A stretch of 64,000 bases of DNA from Bacteroidota bacterium (GTDB taxonomy: Bacteria > Bacteroidota > Bacteroidia > AKYH767-A > 2013-40CM-41-45): contig JADKKE010000032.1 of NCBI GenBank assembly GCA_016720655.1, forward strand, positions 124,001 through 188,000. The letters run 5' to 3'. Position 1 is the first letter of the stretch; the number at the start of each line of letters is the position of its first letter. Below are positions 9,298 to 16,531 of this stretch, in pieces. The translations under genes and the position numbers were made by a program. The notes beneath the pieces were generated by a model. The model had not been told where the DNA came from. It was given only the letters and a program-made list of their open reading frames with translations, and ran no database searches.

Positions 9298-10596
9298 ATG
9301 AAAAAATTTCTGATCGTCTTGTTTTTTACTTTTCTTTCTTCTCATTCAGTATTTTGTCAATGGTTTGAAATTTATTCTGAAAATATGGATCAGGGTTGTT
9401 ATTACCCGGATCCTCAGACGTTTTCTTTTTTAGACACCTCAAGTGTAATGATAAGTAATAGTCGTGAAGATTGTTCATCCACAACCACAGCCTATTATTA
9501 TATCAACCGAACTCGAAATTCTTTTCAGAGCATGCAACACATTGCAGGTTGCGGAGACCATGGATATTTATACAATTTCAAAATGGCCAGTCTTGATACC
9601 ATGTTTGTTCAGGACAATTGCTATCCATATTTAGGCTCCAAGAAAACAGTGAATGGAGGTTTAACATGGCAATCAATACCCTATTCAATTCCTTCACGAT
9701 TTGGTTTTGTCAACGGTAATCTGGGATTTGGGTTTCTGGGTGATTCATTGCTTCGGTATTCTGACGACAGCCTTACTTTTCTCCGTACTATTTCAGGCTA
9801 CGATCTTTCATCCGCTTATTTGTGTTTTTTTGATAGTTTAAAATGGTTGGTAATGATTCCTGTTAATTCTGGTACGAATGAAATTGCTGTTATTCTAAGA
9901 ACAACCAACGCCGGTTTAACATTTCATCCAATAGTGATTGATTCTGCTGAGCAATTTATTTTACCAGCGAATTTTCATAACGAAAATATTGCATTCATTA
10001 AAACAAGTTCTGGTTATCCTTACAAAACTACTGATGCAGGTTTGACTTGGGTTCGGTTACCAATTGATTCAACGAAGAGAGGACTGGATTTTGTGACTGA
10101 AAATCATGCTTATAAAACAGGTGGTGATGGAAGTACTTACATAATTTACTATTCCTCCTTTGATAGTGGAGTGACTTGGGATTCTTTGATAATTCCCCAC
10201 AATATGCACGGCGGCGGGCATTTTCGAATGATTAATGATAGTGTTGGTTTTATGTTGATCGTAGATAATCAGGCACTAACTTTTGAAGTTTGGAAAACGT
10301 ACAATAACGGTGGGTTAGCTATTGGCATTAATACTATTCAATCCAAAAATACATTTAAAATTTTTCCAAATCCGACCAAAGGGATTCTTAATTTTCAATT
10401 GCCCTTGTCATTCAATAATACTAAAAATGTTAGAATCAGACTTTATGATTGTTTGGGTAAGTGTCTGAATGAAGAAATTGTTGAATACTCTACAACAATA
10501 AATACATTTGATTTAAGCGAATACTCTTCCGGTGTTTATACAATTTCCCTTTCGGATGACAAACAACATTTTACTGGTAAAATAGTTGTTCAATAA
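9298..10596 (+). CDS. T9SS-secreted Asp-box/BNR-like protein
   Basis: Secreted protein of about 432 residues from the ATG at 9298; an upstream TTG would add a 19-residue tail before the signal peptide and is less likely. Repeats such as KTTDAGLTWVRL and TTNAGLTFHPI resemble Asp-box (BNR) motifs of sialidase or photosynthesis-stability-factor-like propellers. The type A sorting domain (FKIFPNPTKGILNFQ ... GVYTISLSDDKQ) is at the C terminus. The gene runs opposite to its neighbours and separates pth from rplY and prs. Enzymatic activity cannot be inferred: Asp boxes are structural. Confidence 0.8.
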   Translation: MKKFLIVLFFTFLSSHSVFCQWFEIYSENMDQGCYYPDPQTFSFLDTSSVMISNSREDCSSTTTAYYYINRTRNSFQSMQHIAGCGDHGYLYNFKMASLDTMFVQDNCYPYLGSKKTVNGGLTWQSIPYSIPSRFGFVNGNLGFGFLGDSLLRYSDDSLTFLRTISGYDLSSAYLCFFDSLKWLVMIPVNSGTNEIAVILRTTNAGLTFHPIVIDSAEQFILPANFHNENIAFIKTSSGYPYKTTDAGLTWVRLPIDSTKRGLDFVTENHAYKTGGDGSTYIIYYSSFDSGVTWDSLIIPHNMHGGGHFRMINDSVGFMLIVDNQALTFEVWKTYNNGGLAIGINTIQSKNTFKIFPNPTKGILNFQLPLSFNNTKNVRIRLYDCLGKCLNEEIVEYSTTINTFDLSEYSSGVYTISLSDDKQHFTGKIVVQ

Positions 10597-10727
10597 ATCG
10601 AAAATATCCGATAGAAATTTTACAATAATTTGATTGTTCCAAACGGTTTGTGTGGATTGAAACATTCAGCATTTAGAATAATGAGACACAAAATGTGAAA
10701 ATTTGATCCCAATCTGTGAAGATCCGG

Positions 10728-11495
10728 TTACTTGTGGTAGATCAAATAAGTTCCATCCGTTTTTTTATAAACCAGATTACCATCATTAAAAAAATGTTTG
10801 AGCATTGAATAATATTCTGTGGCGTTTTCAGGTTTAACATGAATGAGTCCGTCCTTGATCATCCACACGCCCTGCTCTTGTAATGTTCTTCCGACGGAGG
10901 AGAAGGACCAATCGCCTCCGCCACCTGCGGAGGCAGATTCCAGCGTGTATGTACCATCCGGATTATACGTTTGATAGCGGACCGCAGTCATTCCTGAATA
11001 AGTTGATCCGCTTCCCGAATTTGTAATTATCTCTCTCATCCATGTTCCGAACAATGCAGGATCAAGGTTTGCATCAGAATTTGTAGTTGAAGGATTTGAA
11101 ACAGGATTTGTTTTCGTTGGTACGCTTTGAGTTTGCGTATTGTTATTTACTGTACTTCTTGTAAATGCTGCATCTACATCTACAAGTCCGAAAACAGAAA
11201 ATCTGGCATTCAGTGTATTTCCATTCAACAGGAAATAAAAAGTAGACATGGCAGTTCCACTGGCCGGGTCAATCATTTCTCCGCTTGCTTCGTTGTTCAG
11301 CACCTGTCCCTGCAAACTAAGTTTATCCTGACCTTCCTGGTATTCTCCGCTGACCAGATTATTTGTTGTAGTAATTATTAAAACTGCATTCACATCATTC
11401 ACTACTCCATTAAAAGTCCCATTAAATCCACTCTGTGCAGAGGTAAAGAAGAAACAAATGATATTCAGAAACAGAAAGCTTAAGTTCTTTTTCAT
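10728..11495 (-). CDS. Secreted protein of unknown function
   Basis: Protein of 255 residues with a signal peptide (MKKNLSFLFLNIICFFFTSAQ). The first part (FNGTFNGVVNDVNAVLIITT ... LSLQGQVLNN) reads like a small beta-sandwich that describes its own net polymer-like repeats. A Thr/Asn/Pro linker (around residues 120-145) follows, then a C-terminal domain with GTWMREIITNSGSGS, a YNPDGTYTLESASA strand pair and a Gly-rich turn (AGGGGDW), reminiscent of lipocalin-like TPA-like folds. No sorting domain is seen. It lies in the gap between rplY and pth on the same strand as both. No specific family recognised. Confidence 0.65.
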   Translation of the reverse strand: MKKNLSFLFLNIICFFFTSAQSGFNGTFNGVVNDVNAVLIITTTNNLVSGEYQEGQDKLSLQGQVLNNEASGEMIDPASGTAMSTFYFLLNGNTLNARFSVFGLVDVDAAFTRSTVNNNTQTQSVPTKTNPVSNPSTTNSDANLDPALFGTWMREIITNSGSGSTYSGMTAVRYQTYNPDGTYTLESASAGGGGDWSFSSVGRTLQEQGVWMIKDGLIHVKPENATEYYSMLKHFFNDGNLVYKKTDGTYLIYHK

Positions 11496-11644
11496 GAGAA
11501 GAAATTTTTAAGGTGTATTCAAATTTAATAAATTTTTCAAAAAAGACAATTCAGAAAATCAGAAATTAGAAAATAGAACAATCTCCTTTAAAAAGCAATC
11601 GCATACCACCCACTAACCACTAACCACCAACCACTAACCTTATA

Positions 11645-11681
11645 AAAACAAAAGCCCCCTCTCCATACAGAAAGGGGGCTT
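11645..11681 (-). terminator. Terminator downstream of rplY
   Basis: A 9-bp stem (AAGCCCCCT/AGGGGGCTT) is followed on the - strand by TTTGTTTTT. It sits 19 bases after the rplY stop codon and would end the prs-rplY transcript, making pth a separate unit. Confidence 0.8.
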
Positions 11682-11699
11682 GTAAATACAGACAAAAAA

Positions 11700-12350
11700 T
11701 TACTTCTTCTTGTCGTCTTTCTTCTTGTCGTCCTTTGCAGGAGCGGCAGCAGCTGCCGGAGTTGCCACAGCAGTCGTTGCAACAGCAACAGGAGCTTCAG
11801 CAACAACAGCACGGGTTGTACGTACTGCAGTGATTACGTTCGACGGACTATCAAGGAATTCAACGCCTTCGAGTTTCATGTCACGAACACGAATACTGTC
11901 GCCAATTTCAAGAGTGCCAATTTTAATTTCCACATTGTCCGGAAGATGTTTCGGCAATGCAGAGATTTTCAAACGGCGAAGTTTGTGAATGAGCTGTCCA
12001 CCTGCACGAACCCCCGGAGCTGTTCCGGAAACTTTTACAGGGATGGAGATCACTACTTTTTTCTCGTCTCCCATTTCAAGGAAGTCGATGTGTTGGATAG
12101 CATCAGATACTGCATGAAACTGAATTTCTTTCATGATGGCTTTGTGGTGCGTGCCATCAATGTTTAAATCAACAGCGAATACGTCCGGTGTGTACACCAG
12201 GCCTTTTAAATTCATGGCCGGTGTGCTGAAGTGGTATTGTTCTTTTCCACCGTACAGTACACACGGAACCATACCCTCTGCCCGCAGTTTCTTCGTCTCC
12301 TGCTTAGTTTGAGCTGCTCTCTTTGTTCCGATAATTTCGATTGATTTCAT
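11700..12350 (-). CDS. rplY: Large ribosomal subunit protein bL25 (CTC form)
   Basis: Binds 5S rRNA in the 50S subunit; longer CTC forms are linked to general stress. The 216 residues include the bL25 N-terminal domain (GTKRAAQTKQETKKLRAEGM, VPCVLYGGKEQYHF, IMKEIQFHAVSDAIQHIDF) and the C-terminal TL5/CTC beta domain (ISIPVKVSGTAPGVRAGGQL, LPDNVEIKIGTLEIGDSIRV). The tail is an Ala-rich stretch followed by KDDKKKDDKKK, a low-complexity basic/acidic extension common in Bacteroidota. Lies downstream of prs, same strand, the classical order. Confidence 0.96.
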   Translation of the reverse strand: MKSIEIIGTKRAAQTKQETKKLRAEGMVPCVLYGGKEQYHFSTPAMNLKGLVYTPDVFAVDLNIDGTHHKAIMKEIQFHAVSDAIQHIDFLEMGDEKKVVISIPVKVSGTAPGVRAGGQLIHKLRRLKISALPKHLPDNVEIKIGTLEIGDSIRVRDMKLEGVEFLDSPSNVITAVRTTRAVVAEAPVAVATTAVATPAAAAAPAKDDKKKDDKKK

Positions 12351-12420
12351 TTTTGTTGGTATTTATTTGATTAATGGGTTAATGAATGATTCGGTTTGTA
12401 TTTAATGAGATGTTGGTATT

Positions 12421-12529
12421 AAGTATAAAGTATAAAGTATTAGGTAGCGCGGCATCGTCCCTCGTCCCCTGTCCCTGTCCCTCGTAGGTAGGGCGGCATC
12501 GTCCCCCGTCCCCCGACCCTCGTCCCCCT
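12421..12529. repeat. GC-rich 44-base-period repeat between rplY and prs
   Basis: After a short AGTATAA tandem (12422-12440) come two near-identical units, TAGGTAGCGCGGCATCGTCC at 12441 and TAGGTAGGGCGGCATCGTCC at 12485, each followed by CCTCGTCCCC-type repeats. The tract runs up to the prs stop codon. Nothing else is seen between the genes. Confidence 0.8.
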
Positions 12530-13460
12530 ATACCAAGAATAGCTGACTTATCGACTCATACACATACACTCGTCGAATAATCCTCGAAAAGAGTTCTGCA
12601 GTTGAGATGACTTTTATTTTATCACATTCTTCTTTGAGAGGAATTGTGTCGGTCACAACTAATTCTGTGAGTCTTGAATTCTTGATACGTTCGTATGCTT
12701 TTCCGCTCAACACAGGATGAGTACAGAATGCACGGACACTGCTGGCGCCTTTGTCGAAAAGCATTTCCGCTGCTTTCGTAAGAGTGCCTGCCGTATCGCA
12801 GATGTCGTCAACGAGAATGATATCGCGTCCTTCAACATCTCCGATGACTGTCATCGTTTCAATTTCGTTGGCTTTCTTGCGATGTTTATCGCAGATAACC
12901 ATTTCAGCATTGAAGTATTTCGCATAGCCACGCGCTCTGTTCACGCCACCCATATCCGGAGCAGCAATGGTGAGGTTAGGCAATTGAAGTGATTCGATAT
13001 AAGGAACGAAGAGGGAAGAAGGTTCAAGGTGATCCACCGGGATGTCGAAGAAACCCTGAATCTGCGGTGCGTGGAGATCCATTGTGATAACGCGAGTAAC
13101 TCCGGCAGCACTGAGAAGATTTGCAACAAGTTTAGATGCAATGGCAACTCTTGGTTTGTCTTTACGATCCGAGCGGGCGAAACCGAAGTAGGGGATAACC
13201 GCTGTGATATAATGCGCCGATGCTCGTTTCGCTGCATCGATGAGTAATAATAGTTCAAGCAGATTGTCAGAAGGAGCGAAAGTCGACTGGATGATAAACA
13301 CATCACAACCACGTACCGATTCGTCAAAAGAAGGAGAGAATTCGCCGTCGCTAAAACGGGCAACATTCACTTCGCCCAGAGGTAAGCCGTAGCCGAGGGC
13401 AATTCTTTCCGCGAGATAATGGGTGGCTGTTCCTGAGAACAGTTTCACGTTGCGCTCCAT
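12528..13460 (-). CDS. prs: Ribose-phosphate pyrophosphokinase
   Basis: Makes PRPP from ribose 5-phosphate and ATP for purine, pyrimidine, His, Trp and NAD synthesis; cytoplasmic. The 310 residues are the normal family length. Visible motifs: KLFSGTATHYLAERIA at the N terminus, the ATP-loop region YFGFARSDRKDKPR, the divalent metal region MDLHAPQIQGFFDIPVDHLE, and the PRPP-binding motif DIILVDDICDTAGTL. It is the first gene of the prs-rplY pair. The last codons abut the GC-rich repeat tract; the C terminus (ESISQLFLV) is of normal length, so the repeat has not truncated it. Confidence 0.97.
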   Translation of the reverse strand: MERNVKLFSGTATHYLAERIALGYGLPLGEVNVARFSDGEFSPSFDESVRGCDVFIIQSTFAPSDNLLELLLLIDAAKRASAHYITAVIPYFGFARSDRKDKPRVAIASKLVANLLSAAGVTRVITMDLHAPQIQGFFDIPVDHLEPSSLFVPYIESLQLPNLTIAAPDMGGVNRARGYAKYFNAEMVICDKHRKKANEIETMTVIGDVEGRDIILVDDICDTAGTLTKAAEMLFDKGASSVRAFCTHPVLSGKAYERIKNSRLTELVVTDTIPLKEECDKIKVISTAELFSRIIRRVYVYESISQLFLV

Positions 13461-13707
13461 AGTGGGGTCTGTTTTCCTGAATTTTCAGGGGCTGCAAAGA
13501 AACGAAAATTGGCCGTAACAGGCAAGCAAATCCCCTCTTTTTCAGCATAAACCCACCTTATTTTTTGCGAAAATTCGATCTTTTTGTGTGCCTTGTGAAT
13601 AATTCCTTATTTTCGCAGCCTATCAATGAAAAGGGTTCCGGGTTCCGGGTTCAATGTTCTGAGTTGGCGATCGCATTATTAAAAGATTTTATTCTTTCAA
13701 ATTCTGC

Positions 13708-13741
13708 GGTTTTTGGCCGAAACCTTGAACATTAAACTTTA
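13708..13741 (+). promoter_or_regulatory. Possible Bacteroidota-type promoter of tRNA-Leu
   Basis: TTTG at 13712-13715 and TAAACTTTA at 13733-13741 roughly match the -33 TTTG and -7 TAnnTTTG elements used by the primary sigma factor of this phylum, about 20 bases before the tRNA. The match to the -7 box is imperfect. Confidence 0.3.
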
Positions 13742-13760
13742 AACCTTGAACTAAAAAAAT

Positions 13761-13844
13761 GCCCGGGTGGCGGAATTGGTAGACGCAGCAGACTCAAAAT
13801 CTGCCGAGGGCAACCTCGTGGGGGTTCGATTCCCTTCCCGGGTA
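13761..13844 (+). tRNA. tRNA-Leu (anticodon CAA)
   Basis: Cloverleaf readable by eye: acceptor stem GCCCGGG/CCCGGGT (first pair G-U) with discriminator A; D arm containing GGTAGACGC; anticodon stem GCAGA/TCTGC enclosing loop CTCAAAA with anticodon CAA; long variable arm (GCCGAGGGCAACCTCG) as expected for class II tRNA-Leu; T arm GGGTTCGATTCCC. CCA is not encoded. It marks the left edge of an AT-rich accessory region, a common site for island insertion, although I found no second copy of its 3' end. Confidence 0.95.
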
Positions 13845-13859
13845 CTGGAAATGCAGATA

Positions 13860-13897
13860 AGACTTTGTAAATTAAACACTTACAAGGTCTTTTTTTA
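13860..13897 (+). terminator. Rho-independent terminator of tRNA-Leu
   Basis: An 11-bp stem AGACTTTGTAA/TTACAAGGTCT (one G-T pair) with a 9-base loop is followed by seven T, 15 bases after the tRNA. Confidence 0.85.
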
Positions 13898-14292
13898 TTT
13901 TGGGGGCAGTATAGGGGACAAAAAAGAAGCTATATTTAAGTTTAGGCCGTCTGAGAAAAAAGTAAGAAGCACTTTTAATTTAAGGTTGTTTTTTTCCAGT
14001 AATTTTCTTGTGCTTCTTTAAGTTGCTTATAAGCTACATCAACAGCTTTGTCTTTCATTGAAGTTACTAATGTTGTCCTCAATTAAATGAATTTTAGCTT
14101 AAACCCACGTTTGATTTGCTCACAAATCGAACTAATCGTTTCAGGTGAAACAGTAATGGACGTGAATACAAGGATCAAGAGTGGTATAGCAGCTAATATC
14201 ACACTAAAGTAATTGCAGAGAGAGAGTTGGCAAATATTTTTATACATCCATAACCAATAGTAACATCAAAACCCAAAAAAATAAAAAAAAAA

Positions 14293-14329
14293 AAAAGACC
14301 AACGGGTGCTTGACTTGCAATGGTCTTTT
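14293..14329. terminator. Bidirectional hairpin
   Basis: Perfect 9-bp inverted repeat AAAAGACCA/TGGTCTTTT with a 19-base loop inside the eroded stretch, preceded by a long A run, so it would terminate transcription best on the - strand. The GGTCTTTT arm resembles that of the tRNA-Leu terminator. Confidence 0.45.
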
Positions 14330-14447
14330 GCGGATTGCAGGAATAACTACTGGCAATTGTTAAATACCATCGCTGCGGAATTAAAAACCACTATTCCTGC
14401 ATTCAAAGACTTGATTGAAACTAGAGAAACTCACAAATCACAAATAA

Positions 14448-14674
14448 TTAACATGAAAAAGCGGTGAAAGTGAGTAGAACAAGAAAAAAAGGTTTCAAGT
14501 TTTTTGTGATAGAAAGGTCTGCGATTACTTGACTATCTTTATTTTCGGAAAAATGGTCGTCAATGGATTTCCTTAACGTTTCTAATTCTGATAGTTTTTC
14601 CTTTTGTTTTGTTGAAACCCTACTTCAATTTCATTACTCTTGGCATCGGATTGTTCTTTAGTGGGATTTTTCAT
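14448..14674 (-). pseudogene. Frameshifted small gene, possibly mobilisation-related
   Basis: From an ATG at 14674 the frame reads MKNPTKEQSDAKSNEIEVG. One frame change near 14610 then leads to KLSELETLRKSIDDHFSENK ... SITKNLKPFFLVLLTF and a stop at 14448. The KLSELETLRKSIDD segment loosely resembles small BfmA/BtgA-type mobilisation proteins of Bacteroidota, but this is a weak call from memory. It is broken by a single-base indel. Confidence 0.35.
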
Positions 14675-14870
14675 TTATAGCTTTTATGGTTTCATCGAGA
14701 TAACAATGGTTAGAGTTTATTACTTCTAATTATATCGATGAATTTAGTCTTTATTAAATCAAAAAATTTTTGTCTAATAACTTCTTTAAATCATCAGAAA
14801 TTAAATATGCAGTATAAAACGTTAAGAAAAATTCAAAAATTGGATGAAAATGATATAGGAGAATGACTCT

Positions 14871-15434
14871 TCAACCACCATGAATAAAAGTTAAATTAAT
14901 TATGCAGAAAAACGTTTTTCCCGAAGCCTCTAAAGTATCAAAAATTTTAATAAATTAATTGCGAATGCAGAATCATTAAATAGAACACCTAGCAGTGAAT
15001 TTGGTTACATCGGTTTCAAAGCGATACATCCTATCATCACCAACTGTAAAATGAATACCTAAATTAAGAAATGGGTTATTTTTATTCAAACAAGTTATAG
15101 AGATTTTATTTGGAAATTTTTTTTGATATTTTTCAATAATATCAATTGCAGTAGTTTTTTTTGAATCCCTATAGGGAGTTTTTTCTAGAATCAGTGATAG
15201 TTTATTCCCTTTGCTCAAATAATTTTCAAGTTCCTTGAGATATTCATCCTTAGAAACCATACCATTCAAATTCCCTGCGAAAATTCTAATATGATCTGTT
15301 GCAGTTCTAAAAATATTTGACATTACAATGGTCCCATGGTCTGGTCCTGAATTATCAAATATTTCAGAGTCCTTTAAATCGGCCAAAGTTTTTATCGCTT
15401 CATCGTAATTAATACCAATGCTCTCCATTTTCAC
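14871..15434 (-). pseudogene. Accessory protein of unknown function, frameshifted C terminus
   Basis: The open part (152 residues, 14976-15434) begins MKMESIGINYDEAIKTLADL and contains DNSGPDHGTIVMSNIF, TATDHIRIFAGNLNG and the terminal VGDDRMYRFETDVTKFTA, a conserved set I recall from small accessory proteins of islands and defence regions; the function is not established. The stop at 14976 follows ARCSI. Skipping one base gives ARCSFNDSAFAINLLK and adding one base in the following A/T run gives IFDTLEASGKTFF, so the original C terminus is readable across a +1 and a -1 shift. This is either decay or consensus indels. Confidence 0.6.
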
Positions 15435-15911
15435 GAACAGTTAATTTGTTCAAGGTAGGCTCATTGGTCACTTCGGCTTCCTTTTTTAAAAAGGTATATT
15501 ACGGGAGTTTGAATCCGAGCTATTATTTTTCATGTATAACAAAGGTATAAGAAAATAGAACGCATGTCAATGTGCGTAAATGCCTGGTTATCAATAACAT
15601 TCGATTTGTTGTTGTTCCTGCTGACCAAATGTAAATTTTAATTCAAAGATTTTGATGACTATAAAAGTGTAATTTATGAACAGCAAAAACGATTTATTAA
15701 CAATAATGAATAGAATCTAGCAATTGTATTGTGATAATTTATTTTAAGAACTCAATTTCTAATTTATAAACTAATAGGATTTATTGGTTAACAGTGCAAA
15801 ATTGATAAATGAAAATTTATAGCAGCTAGCCTATTTATACACTGATATTATCAATATAAATTTGCATTCTTTTAACTATAAAGACTCAATTTTCTTTCGC
15901 TTGAGATCACA
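15435..15911. other. AT-rich intergenic stretch, nothing recognised
   Basis: About 480 bases with no open frame of note, no tRNA and no clear repeat. It has many TTTA and AATA runs, consistent with the eroded character of the island. Confidence 0.6.
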
Positions 15912-16529
15912 TTATATTTTCAATTTTCCCTTGAGCATCCCCTCCAAAGCAATCCACCCCAAGGCAGAACTTCTTTCAAAGCGTTTTTCTAACCATTCAA
16001 TTTTGTGAGTGATTTTTGTTTTTCGCCCTTTGTAGGTGTGCTTTCTTCTTTTACTGTAAAGCGCCATAAGAATTCTTTCTACCTCAAACATTCTGATTCC
16101 CCGGAATCGTTTGCTTTCAAGTTGGGAAGGGTAGTATAAACGGTTTTGGTAGGCTTCCCGGGATTTGAAAAAGTGACTACCATAAGCCTGATATAAAATT
16201 GTACACCTCCGCCCGGTGGTAGGACAATTAAAATAATACCGAAATCCTTTACCAAGATTAGAAGGTACTCTTTCCAGATCAACTCTGTAATCTCTTTCGG
16301 TTTTCTCCCCACTCCAATTGTCTGTAATCGTATATCTCAATTCTACGTAGGGGTCATTTTCGGTACTAACGGAAATTGAAATACTTCCGGAAGGTGTTCC
16401 GCCAACATCATAATTTACAGTTCCTCCTCGGAATGAATCATTTTCTAAATAGCCATGTTCTTTCAGGAATTTTATTGAAAGTCTTAGGCTTGCGTCTGTT
16501 GTGGTTGCACCTGTAGAATATCTGCCCAT
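15912..16529 (-). CDS. Conserved protein of unknown function downstream of an R-M gene
   Basis: Protein of 205 residues, no signal peptide. Features: ATTTDASLRLSIKFLKEHGY near the N terminus, FRGGTVNYDVGGTPSGSISI, a strand-rich central part (YVELRYTITDNWSGEKTERD), then a possible metal-binding knuckle YFNCPTTGRRCTILY with only two Cys, and a basic C terminus (SKRRKHTYKGRKTK). Similar proteins in Bacteroidota often have more Cys in this region, so a zinc ribbon may be degenerate. It starts 2 bases after the end of the restriction-modification frame on the same strand, so the two were probably one operon and functionally linked. It is one of the few intact genes in the island. Confidence 0.6.
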   Translation of the reverse strand: MGRYSTGATTTDASLRLSIKFLKEHGYLENDSFRGGTVNYDVGGTPSGSISISVSTENDPYVELRYTITDNWSGEKTERDYRVDLERVPSNLGKGFRYYFNCPTTGRRCTILYQAYGSHFFKSREAYQNRLYYPSQLESKRFRGIRMFEVERILMALYSKRRKHTYKGRKTKITHKIEWLEKRFERSSALGWIALEGMLKGKLKI

Positions 16530-16531
16530 TT

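Larger units (their letters stand above)
13898..14870. other. Eroded AT-rich stretch with gene fragments
   Basis: No intact gene. On the - strand around 14090-14260 a fragment reads through a hydrophobic segment (ILAAIPLLILVFTSITV) into SPETISSICEQIKRGFKLKF and a stop; just below it a short frame reads MKDKAVDVAYKQLKEAQ. On the + strand, 14310-14467 reads LLNTIAAELKTTIPAFKDLI to a stop. These have protein-like composition but carry stops and frame changes. They look like relics of mobile or accessory genes; I cannot assign families. Confidence 0.5.

Noticed and set aside
13767..14021. 84-residue open frame starting inside the tRNA-Leu
   Set aside because: It overlaps the tRNA and its terminator; the reading is accidental.
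14448..15434. Complete anti-phage defence operon in the island
   Set aside because: Apart from the broken R-M gene, no defence family can be identified and the neighbours are fragments.
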